Assembly (NCBI RefSeq): GCF_005860805.1
Contig: NZ_VCEJ01000004.1
Coordinates: 1,488,001 to 1,552,000 of the forward strand
Reading direction: 5' to 3'
Origin: Dyadobacter luticola
GTDB taxonomy: Bacteria > Bacteroidota > Bacteroidia > Cytophagales > Spirosomataceae
DNA: 64,000 bases
Shown here: piece by piece, positions 10,001-17,423 of the stretch
Numbering within the stretch: the stretch's first letter is position 1
How the letters are laid out: each line of letters opens with the position of its first letter
The notes under the pieces: model-generated
Databases searched by the model: none
What the model saw: only the letters and a program-made list of their open reading frames with translations
Told to the model about the DNA's origin: nothing
Made by a program: the position numbers and the translations under genes

Positions 10001-10360
10001 GTTTTGTTTCTGAATAAAAAAGAGGGAATGCAGAAAGTGGTGCTGCCCGTACAGGCCCAGTTTGCGCCGGTCACCACTATTATGGTCAAAGATTTTGATC
10101 AGGATGGGAAAAAGGATTTGCTCTTACTCGGAAATAAAATGGATAACCGCCTGAAACTAGGCAGTATGGATGCCAATTATGGTTGTTTGTTGTCGGGTGA
10201 TGGAAAAGGAACATTTACTTATCAAAGCCAGACCATTTCGGGATTGTGTGTGATTGGTGATGTAAAATCCACTGCGGAAGTGACCGTCGGGAAGCAGCAC
10301 TATGTGGTGGTCGGGGCGTTTAATGAGGCGCTGCAATTTTATAAAAATGAGAAGAAGTAA
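7046..10360 (+). CDS. FG-GAP/VCBS repeat protein with ASPIC/UnbV domain
   Basis: The product has 1104 residues with a signal peptide (cleavage near VRAQQ, about residue 26). The frame also has a TTG one codon upstream, but the ATG at 7046 fits best. Fourteen DxDxDG-type calcium loops can be read (for example DINNDGFDDL, DYDNDGDLDM, DFDQDGKKDL). They suggest two beta-propellers flanking an ASPIC/UnbV domain at about residues 525-610 (FGLGN, IIWPDG). Such proteins are secreted or surface-bound; no catalytic motif is visible. Its second half aligns along its length with the truncated gene at the left edge, so the two are paralogues on either side of the SusC/SusD pair. Its stop codon overlaps the start of the haloperoxidase gene by one base (TAATG), implying translational coupling. 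No Shine-Dalgarno site is seen upstream. Confidence 0.93.
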   Translation: MNTPARRNFLFFLMLAVQFSAVRAQQPLLKLLAPKLTGIGFINPINEDETKNVMSYEYFYNGGGVAVGDINNDGFDDLFFTSNMGPNKLYLNLGAEGQPMKFKDITLTAGKGLEGRKGGWKTGVTMADVNGDGLLDIHICYSGKVPDEMRKNQLFINQGNAKFIEQAALYGLDDVSYSTQAAFFDYDNDGDLDMMLLNHSVKKIDNMELAKFKTETDALAGNKLFENQKNHFVEVTQKAGIHQYPLTFGLGIAIADVNQDGWEDIYVTNDYNESDYLYINNHDGTFKDVTQQYFRHIAQFSMGIEIADFNNDGLPDIMSLDMLPEDNQRQKLLQLQENYESFELMQQQNLHKQYMRNMLQLNNGDGTFSEIAQIAGVSNTDWSWSPLLADFDNDGFKDLFISNGYLRDYTNKDFLKYWGDYKFKRAVDKEPFQLMDLVKAMPSTKLVNYIFRNNHDLTFTKKLEEWGMAEPAVSSGAVYADLDNDGDLDLVVNNINDVAFVYQNMSSEQKAGSWLQLKLKEKSGNQNSVGAKVYVYSQGNMQYQELNPNRGYLSCTPLRLHFGLGNAASADSVRIIWPDGTLEVKKNVKAGQVLTVEKPERKSPDKIKAAEKPATVFTKSPDIIAYKHEGFNENDFKRQPLMLTMYSQTGPIVARGDVNKDGLQDLFVSGDQNKQAKIWLQNADGSFKEMPGFAIGDENVSAVSSAVFFDANGDGFDDLYIAKGGYSLFEPNTYSLQDELYLSDGKGNLNLSVLSLPNLKASSKSCVRPFDFDKDGDLDLFVGGRIIPGRYPEAPASFLLLNDGKGNYTIKESPFFKVGMVTDAQWADLDADGKPELVIVGEMMPVKVFTFNGKDFEDKTSQYFKEEEAGFWSALKIDDLDGDGRPDIVAGNLGLNSQIKASKAEPAELFFADFDKNGSIDPFFNFYVQGKSYPFVSRDELNDQIYPMRKKFAFYKDYANASIKEVFSQAELDNATRLHASELQTVLFLNKKEGMQKVVLPVQAQFAPVTTIMVKDFDQDGKKDLLLLGNKMDNRLKLGSMDANYGCLLSGDGKGTFTYQSQTISGLCVIGDVKSTAEVTVGKQHYVVVGAFNEALQFYKNEKK

Positions 10361-11676
10361 TGCGTAAAACAGTGCTCTTCCTAATGTTTTGCTGTCAGGT
10401 TTGTTGGGCAGAAGCGAACAAGGATGAATTGAGAAAACATTTGCAGCCTGCCGTTTTTTCGGTCACGATGGTGATGATCCACGACGTGGTGAACCCGCCC
10501 GCCGCCTCCCGTTTTTATACTTACTGCCTGATGGGCGCCTACGAAATCGTGGCCCAGAACAACAAGCAGATTACCTCGCCGACGGCTTTTATCGCCAGCA
10601 TTAAGCCCATCAGCATTGAAACTTCGAAACAATATGATTACCGGATCGCAGCATTGTACTGCATTCTTGAAACCGGTCGGCTGATCCTGCCGTCGGGATC
10701 GATGCTGGAAGAAGACCAGAAAAAGCTTATTATTAATTTGTTGCGCGAAGGTCACGCGCAGAAAACGATTGACCTGGCGGTGTCGGTGGCGCAGGAAGTA
10801 GCGAAGAAAATCGCCGCGAATGCTGCGACCGACGGCTATCTCAAACTGAGCACGCGGGTGAGATACCGCCCGAAAAAAGGCGATGCCTACTGGTACCCGA
10901 CACCGCCGGGGTATATTGAAGGCATTGAGCCGCATTGGCGCACGATCCGCCCGATGCTGATTGACACCTGCACGCAATTTCCTCCAAAACCGCCGGTCGA
11001 ATTCAGTAAGGATACGGCGAGTGAATTTTACAAGCTGACGAAAGAAGTGTATCTGGTCGGTAAAAATCTGACTGAAAAAGAACGGTTTATCGCGTCCTAC
11101 TGGGATTGTAACCCCTTCGCGATCAACACTTCCGGGCATATGTCGATTGGTTTCAAAAAAATCAGCCCGGGCGGGCACTGGATGAACATTACGGGCATCG
11201 CCACTGCCAAAGCGAACCTTGATCTGGACAAAGGCATACTGGTTCACGCGCTCGCCGCGGCAACATTGATGGATTCGTTTATCAGCTGCTGGGACGAAAA
11301 GTACCGCAGCAGCCGGGTAAGGCCCGAAACAGTCATCAACCGCTCGATCGACCAAAAATGGACGCCGCTTTTGCAGACCCCGCCTTTCCCCGAATATACC
11401 AGCGGGCACAGTGTCATTTCCACGGCAGTTTCCGAGCTGCTAACCTACTTACTAGGCGACAATTTTGCCTTCCGCGACGACACCGAAGTGATTTTCGAAC
11501 TTCCGACCCGCGATTTCAAATCCTTCCGCCAGGCCGCCGAAGAAGCGGCCATCTCCCGCCTCTACGGCGGCATCCACTACCGCGACGCCATCGTCAACGG
11601 CCAGGAACAAGGCAGAGCGATCGGGGAATTTGTAGTTGAAAAATTGAAAAAGAATGGGGTAAAGCCGGTTTTGTGA
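10360..11676 (+). CDS. Vanadium-dependent haloperoxidase-type PAP2 enzyme, exported
   Basis: The 438-residue product has a short signal peptide (cleavage near CWAEA, about residue 19). The complete oxyanion-binding signature of the PAP2/vanadium haloperoxidase fold is present: K-x6-R-P at Lys314-Pro322, SGH at Ser348-His350, and S-R-x5-H at Ser399-His406. In characterised enzymes these residues bind vanadate or phosphate. Length and an alpha-helical N-terminal half favour the haloperoxidase branch over small PAP2 phosphatases. The predicted chemistry is halide oxidation with hydrogen peroxide, but phosphatase activity cannot be excluded. Translation is coupled to the preceding FG-GAP protein through a one-base overlap. 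The enzyme probably acts in the periplasm or outside the cell, together with the propeller protein. Confidence 0.88.
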   Translation: MRKTVLFLMFCCQVCWAEANKDELRKHLQPAVFSVTMVMIHDVVNPPAASRFYTYCLMGAYEIVAQNNKQITSPTAFIASIKPISIETSKQYDYRIAALYCILETGRLILPSGSMLEEDQKKLIINLLREGHAQKTIDLAVSVAQEVAKKIAANAATDGYLKLSTRVRYRPKKGDAYWYPTPPGYIEGIEPHWRTIRPMLIDTCTQFPPKPPVEFSKDTASEFYKLTKEVYLVGKNLTEKERFIASYWDCNPFAINTSGHMSIGFKKISPGGHWMNITGIATAKANLDLDKGILVHALAAATLMDSFISCWDEKYRSSRVRPETVINRSIDQKWTPLLQTPPFPEYTSGHSVISTAVSELLTYLLGDNFAFRDDTEVIFELPTRDFKSFRQAAEEAAISRLYGGIHYRDAIVNGQEQGRAIGEFVVEKLKKNGVKPVL

Positions 11677-11720
11677 GAGGAATGGAGGGATATCCCTGTC
11701 GATTTCTAACCCGAAATGGC

Positions 11721-11728
11721 TAGTTTTG
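11721..11728 (+). promoter_or_regulatory. Candidate Bacteroidota -7 promoter element (TAGTTTTG)
   Basis: It matches TAnnTTTG exactly and lies 29 bases before the start at 11758. No convincing TTTG is seen at -33, so it rests on the -7 element alone. Confidence 0.35.
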
Positions 11729-11757
11729 GAATTGGTAATGTTGTTTTGGACAAGTAA

Positions 11758-12495
11758 ATGATCAGAGCCTGGGCCGTTTTTATGCTAATTACGCTTGCTG
11801 CTGCGGGGCGGGTGAATGCGCAATCGGGGGAGGTGGAGTGGGCGAAGGATGGGTCGCATCGCGAGCCGGAGCACCCGAAGCCGGTATCAAAGGAACAGCA
11901 GGCGTCGCAATCGATATTGCCTAAATGGAGCGCTTCGCTGGATGGCGGATATGGCTACCGGCTTTTTCGTACCGGGAAAGTTTTTACGACGGCGGCAAAC
12001 CAGAGGTATATCAAGGATTTCAGATCCGGCATTGCATTTGGGGGCAATGTGGCTTACTTCCCCTGGCCGCGGTTTGGTTTTGGCGTGAGATATGAGCGGT
12101 ACCAGAGCAAAGCAACATGGAATGACCTGACCGAAGATGTGACAATACAGCATCTGAGCGGACTTTTAACCCACCGGTCTGTGCTAAAAAACCAGCGAAC
12201 ATTTGTGCTGACTTCCCTGATGGTAGGATACCAGCCTTATCAGAATAAAACTTCTGTCGGCGCTGAACAATTTACATTAAATGGTAAAACGGCAGGCTGG
12301 GGTGTTAGCGTCGGATTGCAACATCGACTGGGAGAGAAATTTGCCTTCAACGTGACGGGCTCGGCGATGATGGGGGCAATTTACCGGCTGCAACGAAAAA
12401 CAGAAATCAGCTCGGCGACGTTACATTTATCGAAGGATAACAGCGTAGACCTTTCACGCTTTTCGCTTACCGTAGGGCTTGGATTTTTGAAATAA
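11758..12495 (+). CDS. Uncharacterised exported protein, probable outer-membrane beta-barrel
   Basis: The 245-residue product has a signal peptide (cleavage near VNAQS, about residue 22). A charged, proline-containing stretch follows to about residue 50. The remainder alternates polar and aromatic/aliphatic residues in strand-length blocks (SASLDGGYGYRLF, IAFGGNVAYF, FGFGVRYERY, GWGVSVGLQHRL). It ends with LTVGLGFLK, like the last strand of a small outer-membrane barrel. I recognise no family. It lies 81 bases after the haloperoxidase, with a possible own promoter, and 28 bases before the DUF6157 gene, so the latter two may be co-transcribed. A role as a porin, adhesin or assembly factor cannot be told apart. 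Confidence 0.65.
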   Translation: MIRAWAVFMLITLAAAGRVNAQSGEVEWAKDGSHREPEHPKPVSKEQQASQSILPKWSASLDGGYGYRLFRTGKVFTTAANQRYIKDFRSGIAFGGNVAYFPWPRFGFGVRYERYQSKATWNDLTEDVTIQHLSGLLTHRSVLKNQRTFVLTSLMVGYQPYQNKTSVGAEQFTLNGKTAGWGVSVGLQHRLGEKFAFNVTGSAMMGAIYRLQRKTEISSATLHLSKDNSVDLSRFSLTVGLGFLK

Positions 12496-12523
12496 ACAAT
12501 CATCACCTGAAACCCGGATTCTT

Positions 12524-12949
12524 ATGAAAACTGAAAACGGACACACCACCAATTACCAGGACACATTCATTGAAACCGCGGAAGACAGCCCGGTGAAAAC
12601 CGCGGAAATCCCGCCGCAAAAGGCCGGGGGCAAAACCGTGGCCGGATTGCAGTTTGATATGGTTTACGAAAATCCCTATAAATACACTTCCGACGATGTT
12701 ATTTTCGGAGTTTTTGCCAAAAGAAATGACATCAGCCGCTCCGACCTGGCCGAAGAGCGCGAAAAATTTTTCTCAAAAGGCCAGGCTTGCATGCGCGCGT
12801 CACCTCTCACCAAACGCTTCGGCTGGGGCGTCCACAGCGACTCCGAAGGCAAAATCGCCATTTACCCGGTCGATTCCGAAGAATACAAAAAATTTGCGAA
12901 CGATGAGAATTTAAAGCATACGAAGGCAATGCGGTCGAAGCGGGTTTAA
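12524..12949 (+). CDS. DUF6157 family protein, cytoplasmic
   Basis: The 141-residue product has no signal peptide or membrane segment. The pattern TTNYQDTFIE, AEIPP, YENPYKYTSDDV, FFSKGQACMRASPLTKRFGWG and a final KAMRSKR matches the small family DUF6157 as I remember it; its function is unknown. The strongly conserved Cys and the Arg-rich, Trp-containing core suggest a soluble ligand- or nucleic-acid-binding fold, but that is a guess. It lies 28 bases downstream of the barrel protein and is the only non-exported product in this stretch, so it may be a passenger rather than part of the envelope system. Confidence 0.75.
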   Translation: MKTENGHTTNYQDTFIETAEDSPVKTAEIPPQKAGGKTVAGLQFDMVYENPYKYTSDDVIFGVFAKRNDISRSDLAEEREKFFSKGQACMRASPLTKRFGWGVHSDSEGKIAIYPVDSEEYKKFANDENLKHTKAMRSKRV

Positions 12950-13076
12950 GCAGGGCGTAGAAATCTTTATAACAAACTAAGGGAAAAGTAGGACAAAACA
13001 GTCTTGTTTTTAGGTGGTCGTCGGTTTGAGGGAATTTTTGAAAGACGGCCGGTCTTTAACAGTAGTTTGAGGGTTA

Positions 13077-13107
13077 TTTTGCATTATATTCCTGATCCAC
13101 TAATTTG
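13077..13107 (+). promoter_or_regulatory. Bacteroidota-type promoter for the ThuA gene
   Basis: TTTTG at 13077-13081, a 19-base spacer, then TAATTTG at 13101-13107. This fits TTTG-N19-TAnnTTTG with one base missing in the -7 element. Transcription would start near 13114, ten bases before the ATG at 13124, which excludes the longer upstream start of this frame. Confidence 0.5.
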
Positions 13108-13123
13108 TCCTAATCCTTTCCTG

Positions 13124-13987
13124 ATGAAACTAAGGCATTTGATTTCGTGCTTTCTCCTGGTTTTTATTGTTACGCTTGTTCCGCAAAATGCTGACGCCCA
13201 GAGCAAAAAGCCGCTCGTCGTTTTTGTCACCGGCGACCATGAGTACAGCGGGGAAGAAACATTGCCGATCGTAGCGGCGGAGCTTGAGAAGAACTACGGC
13301 ATGCGGACGATCGTCCTGAAAGCCTCTCCCGATCACAACAGCGAAAAGAATATTCCCGGCCTCGAGGCATTGAAAGACGCCGATCTGGCGGTTTTTTACC
13401 TGAGATGGCGCCAGCTTCCCAAAGACCAGCTTGCCTACATTGAGGAGTACCTGAAAAAAGGAAAACCGGTGATGGGCTTCCGCACTACCACCCACGCATT
13501 CAATTTCCCGAAAGGCGACGAAAGCGAAAAATGGAACGCATTTGGCGAATTTGCCTTAAATGCGCCTCCCGGATGGGGCGGCGCTGCCAAGCACACACAT
13601 TACGGCCACAACAGCAGCACTGATGTGACCATTATCCCCGAACAAGCTAAAAACCCAATCCTTACCGGCGTGACGGCCCCTTTTCATGCAAGATCATGGT
13701 TGTACCGTGTCCTGCCTGATTACCCGGTAAAAGGCTCGACCTGGTTATTGATGGGCAAATCCGTCAACCCGGATAAAGAGGCGATCGAAAATCCGGTGGC
13801 CTGGACCGGTACCAATTCTTTCGGCGGAAAAGTGTTTATGACAACACTCGGACATCCCGAAGATTTTCGGCTCGAACCATTTCAGCGGCTGGTGATCAAT
13901 GCCATACATGATGAGCTGGGCCTGAAAGTCCCCAAAAGATGGAAAGGCAAAATGGACATTCAGGTGCCTTACCGTGAAGCAAAATAA
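13124..13987 (+). CDS. ThuA-like domain protein, exported
   Basis: The frame is open from 13004, but the signal peptide (MKLRHLISC to about NADAQ, residue 26) begins at the ATG at 13124, giving 287 residues. The mature part begins VVFVTGDHEYSGEE and has the class-I-glutamine-amidotransferase-like fold expected of ThuA proteins. It carries the segments DLAVFYLRWRQLP and GFRTTTHAFNFPKG and the late GGKVFMTTLGHPEDF. ThuA-like proteins are linked to disaccharide and keto-sugar metabolism; the reaction here is not established. In this position, 45 bases before a PVC-type cytochrome/SGNH protein, it forms a two-gene unit of a kind I know from Bacteroidota and Planctomycetota. Confidence 0.85.
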   Translation: MKLRHLISCFLLVFIVTLVPQNADAQSKKPLVVFVTGDHEYSGEETLPIVAAELEKNYGMRTIVLKASPDHNSEKNIPGLEALKDADLAVFYLRWRQLPKDQLAYIEEYLKKGKPVMGFRTTTHAFNFPKGDESEKWNAFGEFALNAPPGWGGAAKHTHYGHNSSTDVTIIPEQAKNPILTGVTAPFHARSWLYRVLPDYPVKGSTWLLMGKSVNPDKEAIENPVAWTGTNSFGGKVFMTTLGHPEDFRLEPFQRLVINAIHDELGLKVPKRWKGKMDIQVPYREAK

Positions 13988-14032
13988 GACCCCATACATT
14001 ACCTAAATCCAAACTTTAAGAATACCAGTAAA

Positions 14033-17000
14033 ATGTCTAAACCCAGGAAAATTAGTCTCCAAGTGTCGGTTATCGCGCTTGGACTTGCCATTATCGCGTT
14101 TAGCGCGTTCAAGTTCAGCCAGGCAGTTCCTATTCCCGTAAACAAGGGATCTCACATTATTCTGCTCGGTAATAACCTGGGTTCGAGGATGATGAACTAC
14201 GACAACTTCGAAACGGAGCTGCACGTCAGGTATCCCGAGAATAGTTTGTACATCCGCAATATGTGCGATGGCGGCGACACGCCGGGCTTTCGTCCGCATG
14301 CCAGCCGCAATTCTCCGTGGGCATTTCCCGGCGCAGAAAAATTCCAGACAGAACTGGCTAATCCTTCCCAAAGTGAGGGACATTTTGAAACCCCGGACCA
14401 GTGGCTGACCCGCCTGAAAACGGACGTGATCATTGCTTTTTTTGGTTATAATGAATCTTTTGAAGGAAAAGCGGGACTGGCCAACTACAAAGCGGAGCTC
14501 GATGCATTTATCAAATACACATTAAACCAGAAATACAACGGCACCACGCCACCGCAGCTGGCTATCGTTTCGCCGATCGCTTTTGAGGATTTGTCTTCAA
14601 AATTTGATCTGCCAAACGGAAAAAAGGAAAATGAAAACCTGCTGCTGTATACCAATGCTATGAAAGACGTGGTGGCGCAGAATAAAGGTGTGCTTTTCGT
14701 AGATGCATTTACGCCGTCTCAAAAATGGTACGCGGATTCGAAAGAGGACCTGACCATCGACGGTTCACAGCTGAATGAGGAAGGTTACAAAAAGCTGGGT
14801 GTTTTGCTGGTAGACCAGGTTTTTGGAAAAGCGGCACAAAAAGCACAGAAAAACCGGGCGCTGATCCATGATGCGGTAGCCGAGAAAAACTGGATGTGGC
14901 ACAACGATTTCAAAATCCCGAACGGGGTGCACGTTTATGGCCGCCGTTACAATCCTTTCGGGCAGGATAACTACCCGGCAGAGATTGAGAAAATCCGTGA
15001 AATGACCGATATCCGCGACAAAGCGGTATGGTTGGCGGCTTCAAAAGGGGAAAAAATGGATGTGGCGGCTGCGGACAAGAATACAAGACCTTTGCCAGAG
15101 ATCAAAACTAATTTTAACCCTGAGAAAAACGGCAGCCTGGAATATCTGTATGGACAGGATGCGGTGAAGAAATTGAAGGTACCGGAAGGATATAAGATCG
15201 AAATGTTTGCTTCGGAGGAAGAATTTCCGGACCTGGCGAAACCGATGCAAATGTCGTTTGACAACAAAGGCCGCCTCTGGATCGCGACGATGCCGAGCTA
15301 CCCGCATTACAAGCCGGGTGATTCGAAACCGGACGACAAGATCATCATCCTGGAAGATACCAATAACGATGGTAAGGCAGATAAGCAGACGATTTTTGCT
15401 GATAAACTGCATTTGCCGCTGGGCTTTGAAATTGCGCCGGAAGGGGTTTATGTGTCGCAAGGTACCAACCTGAAATTGTTCACGGATACAAATGGTGACG
15501 ACAAGGCCGACAAAATGGAAATTCTGCTGAGCGGTTTTGACGACCACGATACGCACCACAACAGCCACGCATTTACGGTAGACCCGTCGGGTGCGATTTA
15601 CTCTGGTGAAGGCGTGTTTTTGCATACCAATGTGGAAACTTCTTACGGGCCTGTGCGGGCAACGAATGGTGGTTTTTACCGCTACGCACCGCAGCTTAAA
15701 AAATTGGAACGTACCGCGCAATTATCGATCCCGAATCCCTGGGGTATTGCATTTGACGATTGGGGACAACCGTTTTTTGCAGAAACTTCCAGCCCGGATG
15801 TACGCTGGATGCTGCCGGGTTCGGTTTTGCCTAGATATGGTGAGGCTACGCATAAATCGGTGCAGTTGATCGAGGAGAAACATCGGGTAAGGCCTACTTC
15901 CGGTCTGGAATTCGTCTCTAGCCGTCACTTTCCTGATGAGTTGCAGGGTGATTTTCTGATCAATAACACCATCGGGTTTCTGGGTACCAAAGAGCATACA
16001 TTGACCGACGACGGGACGGGTTATAAAAGCCACCACCGCCAGGACCTGGTTGTGAGTGAAGACCGGAATTTCCGACCGGTGGATATGGAATTTGCCCCCG
16101 ACGGCTCGCTGTATGTGATCGACTGGCACAACATCCTGATCGGGCACATGCAGCACAATGCGCGTGACCCGTTGCGCGACCACTCGCACGGACGTGTGTA
16201 CCGCATTACCTATCCTTCGAGACCTCTGGTAACGCCTGCAAAAGTGGCCGGCGCGAGCATTGACGAACTTTTAGATAACCTTAAATTGCCTGAATACCGC
16301 ACCCGCTACCGTACCCGCCGCGAGCTGAGAGGCCGCAGCGCTGCCGAAGTTTTACCAAAACTGACTGCATGGGTAGCCAAGCTGGACAAGAATGATGCAA
16401 GATATGAGCACCATGTGCTGGAAGGTTTGTGGGTAAGCTGGGGCCTGGATAAGGTGGATCAAAAGCTTTTGAAACAAATGCTGAAAGCCAAAGATTACCA
16501 CGCGCGGGCTGCTGCTGTAGAAGTTTTGCGCTACACCGGTCACCAGGTTGCCGACCAGGCCGCATTGCTCATGGAAGCGGCGCGGGACGAAAACAGCCGG
16601 GTACGTTTAGTGGCCATCGTGGCGGCATCCTGGATCGGGAAAGAAAAGGGTCTGCCGATTTTGGCGGAAGCTAAAAAAATGCCGCTCGATGATTGGACGA
16701 TCCATGCCTACGAAGCTGCGGAGGCACATTTGAAAGGTGAGAATGTGAAAAAAGAGAAAGAAGAGGTAGCCAAAACGACATTGAAAGGCGCCGAGCTGAA
16801 TCTCTTCAATATGGGTAAGGAGGTTTATGCCAAAGAAGGATACTGCACCACCTGCCATCAGCCTGACGGTAAGGGACTTTCCGCTTCCGGCTTCCCGCCG
16901 CTGACTAAAAATCCGTGGATTGTGGGCAGTGATGAGCGGCTGATCAAACTGGTGCTGAAAGGTTTGCTTGGGCCGATTGAAGTGAATAGTCAGAAGTATC

Positions 17001-17209
17001 CGGGACAGGTTCCGATGACACCTTTTGGTGGTTTGCTGAAAGACGAGGAAGTGGCAGCGGTGCTGACTTATGTCCGTAATTCTTTTGGTAACAAAGGTCC
17101 TGCGGTGCTGCCGGAAAAAGTGAAACAAGTGAGATTGCAGACAGAAAGTAAAAAAGATTTTTACTCGCCTGAGCAGCTGATGAAAGAGCATCCGCTGGAA
17201 AAAATGTGA
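14033..17209 (+). CDS. Multidomain PVC-type heme-binding protein: SGNH hydrolase, dehydrogenase-like propeller, HEAT repeats, cytochrome c
   Basis: The 1058-residue product has an N-terminal hydrophobic segment (about residues 8-30, signal peptide or anchor). Residues about 40-275 resemble an SGNH/GDSL hydrolase (LLGNNLGSRM, then IAFFGYNESF, and a C-terminal DGSQLNEEGY block). Residues about 380-730 form the membrane-bound-dehydrogenase-like propeller of PVC-type proteins (GYKIEMFASEEEFPD, NPWGIAFDDWGQPFFAETSS, YVIDWHN). Helical HEAT-like repeats follow (about 745-900). Last comes a cytochrome c domain with CTTCH at Cys938-His942 and a likely axial Met in PMTPFGG. The predicted role is a periplasmic or surface redox enzyme passing electrons through its own heme. 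The substrate is unknown, but the SGNH module suggests removal of ester groups from a polymer. A terminator follows at 17241. Confidence 0.87.
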   Translation: MSKPRKISLQVSVIALGLAIIAFSAFKFSQAVPIPVNKGSHIILLGNNLGSRMMNYDNFETELHVRYPENSLYIRNMCDGGDTPGFRPHASRNSPWAFPGAEKFQTELANPSQSEGHFETPDQWLTRLKTDVIIAFFGYNESFEGKAGLANYKAELDAFIKYTLNQKYNGTTPPQLAIVSPIAFEDLSSKFDLPNGKKENENLLLYTNAMKDVVAQNKGVLFVDAFTPSQKWYADSKEDLTIDGSQLNEEGYKKLGVLLVDQVFGKAAQKAQKNRALIHDAVAEKNWMWHNDFKIPNGVHVYGRRYNPFGQDNYPAEIEKIREMTDIRDKAVWLAASKGEKMDVAAADKNTRPLPEIKTNFNPEKNGSLEYLYGQDAVKKLKVPEGYKIEMFASEEEFPDLAKPMQMSFDNKGRLWIATMPSYPHYKPGDSKPDDKIIILEDTNNDGKADKQTIFADKLHLPLGFEIAPEGVYVSQGTNLKLFTDTNGDDKADKMEILLSGFDDHDTHHNSHAFTVDPSGAIYSGEGVFLHTNVETSYGPVRATNGGFYRYAPQLKKLERTAQLSIPNPWGIAFDDWGQPFFAETSSPDVRWMLPGSVLPRYGEATHKSVQLIEEKHRVRPTSGLEFVSSRHFPDELQGDFLINNTIGFLGTKEHTLTDDGTGYKSHHRQDLVVSEDRNFRPVDMEFAPDGSLYVIDWHNILIGHMQHNARDPLRDHSHGRVYRITYPSRPLVTPAKVAGASIDELLDNLKLPEYRTRYRTRRELRGRSAAEVLPKLTAWVAKLDKNDARYEHHVLEGLWVSWGLDKVDQKLLKQMLKAKDYHARAAAVEVLRYTGHQVADQAALLMEAARDENSRVRLVAIVAASWIGKEKGLPILAEAKKMPLDDWTIHAYEAAEAHLKGENVKKEKEEVAKTTLKGAELNLFNMGKEVYAKEGYCTTCHQPDGKGLSASGFPPLTKNPWIVGSDERLIKLVLKGLLGPIEVNSQKYPGQVPMTPFGGLLKDEEVAAVLTYVRNSFGNKGPAVLPEKVKQVRLQTESKKDFYSPEQLMKEHPLEKM

Positions 17210-17240
17210 TGTTTTAAAAACGGGCTTAATGTTGCCAAAA

Positions 17241-17286
17241 AGGCTTTGTGCCGCACTTTTTCGGGTGCCGCGCAAAGCCTTTTTTA
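17241..17286 (+). terminator. Rho-independent terminator after the PVC-type protein
   Basis: A 16-base stem (17241-17256 with 17265-17280, one mismatch and one G-T pair) with an 8-base loop is followed by six Ts. It ends the ThuA/cytochrome unit. Confidence 0.85.
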
Positions 17287-17375
17287 ATGCCTAAAAATGT
17301 GTCGGCAAGTGACAAATTTTAGTTTAGCTATCCCTGTATTAAAATAAATTCTATACGTCGATTAGAATAATTTCA

Positions 17376-17383
17376 TATTTTTG
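17376..17383 (+). promoter_or_regulatory. Candidate -7 promoter element (TATTTTTG)
   Basis: It is an exact TAnnTTTG match 41 bases before the start at 17424, in an AT-rich stretch right after a terminator. There is no clear -33 partner. Confidence 0.35.
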
Positions 17384-17423
17384 AATGGTTTGCTTAAAAA
17401 TATACCACTATAAAAGATGAAAT

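Noticed and set aside
10381..11409. 342-codon open frame antisense to the haloperoxidase
   Set aside because: Arg/Phe-rich product with no recognisable domain, opposite a gene with a complete active-site signature.
11689..11698. GGGATATCCC palindrome after the haloperoxidase gene
   Set aside because: A ten-base palindrome with no loop cannot form a stable terminator hairpin, and chance occurrence is likely.
13004..13123. N-terminal 40 codons upstream of the ThuA ATG
   Set aside because: They would bury a clear signal peptide and overlap the predicted promoter, so the start was moved to 13124.
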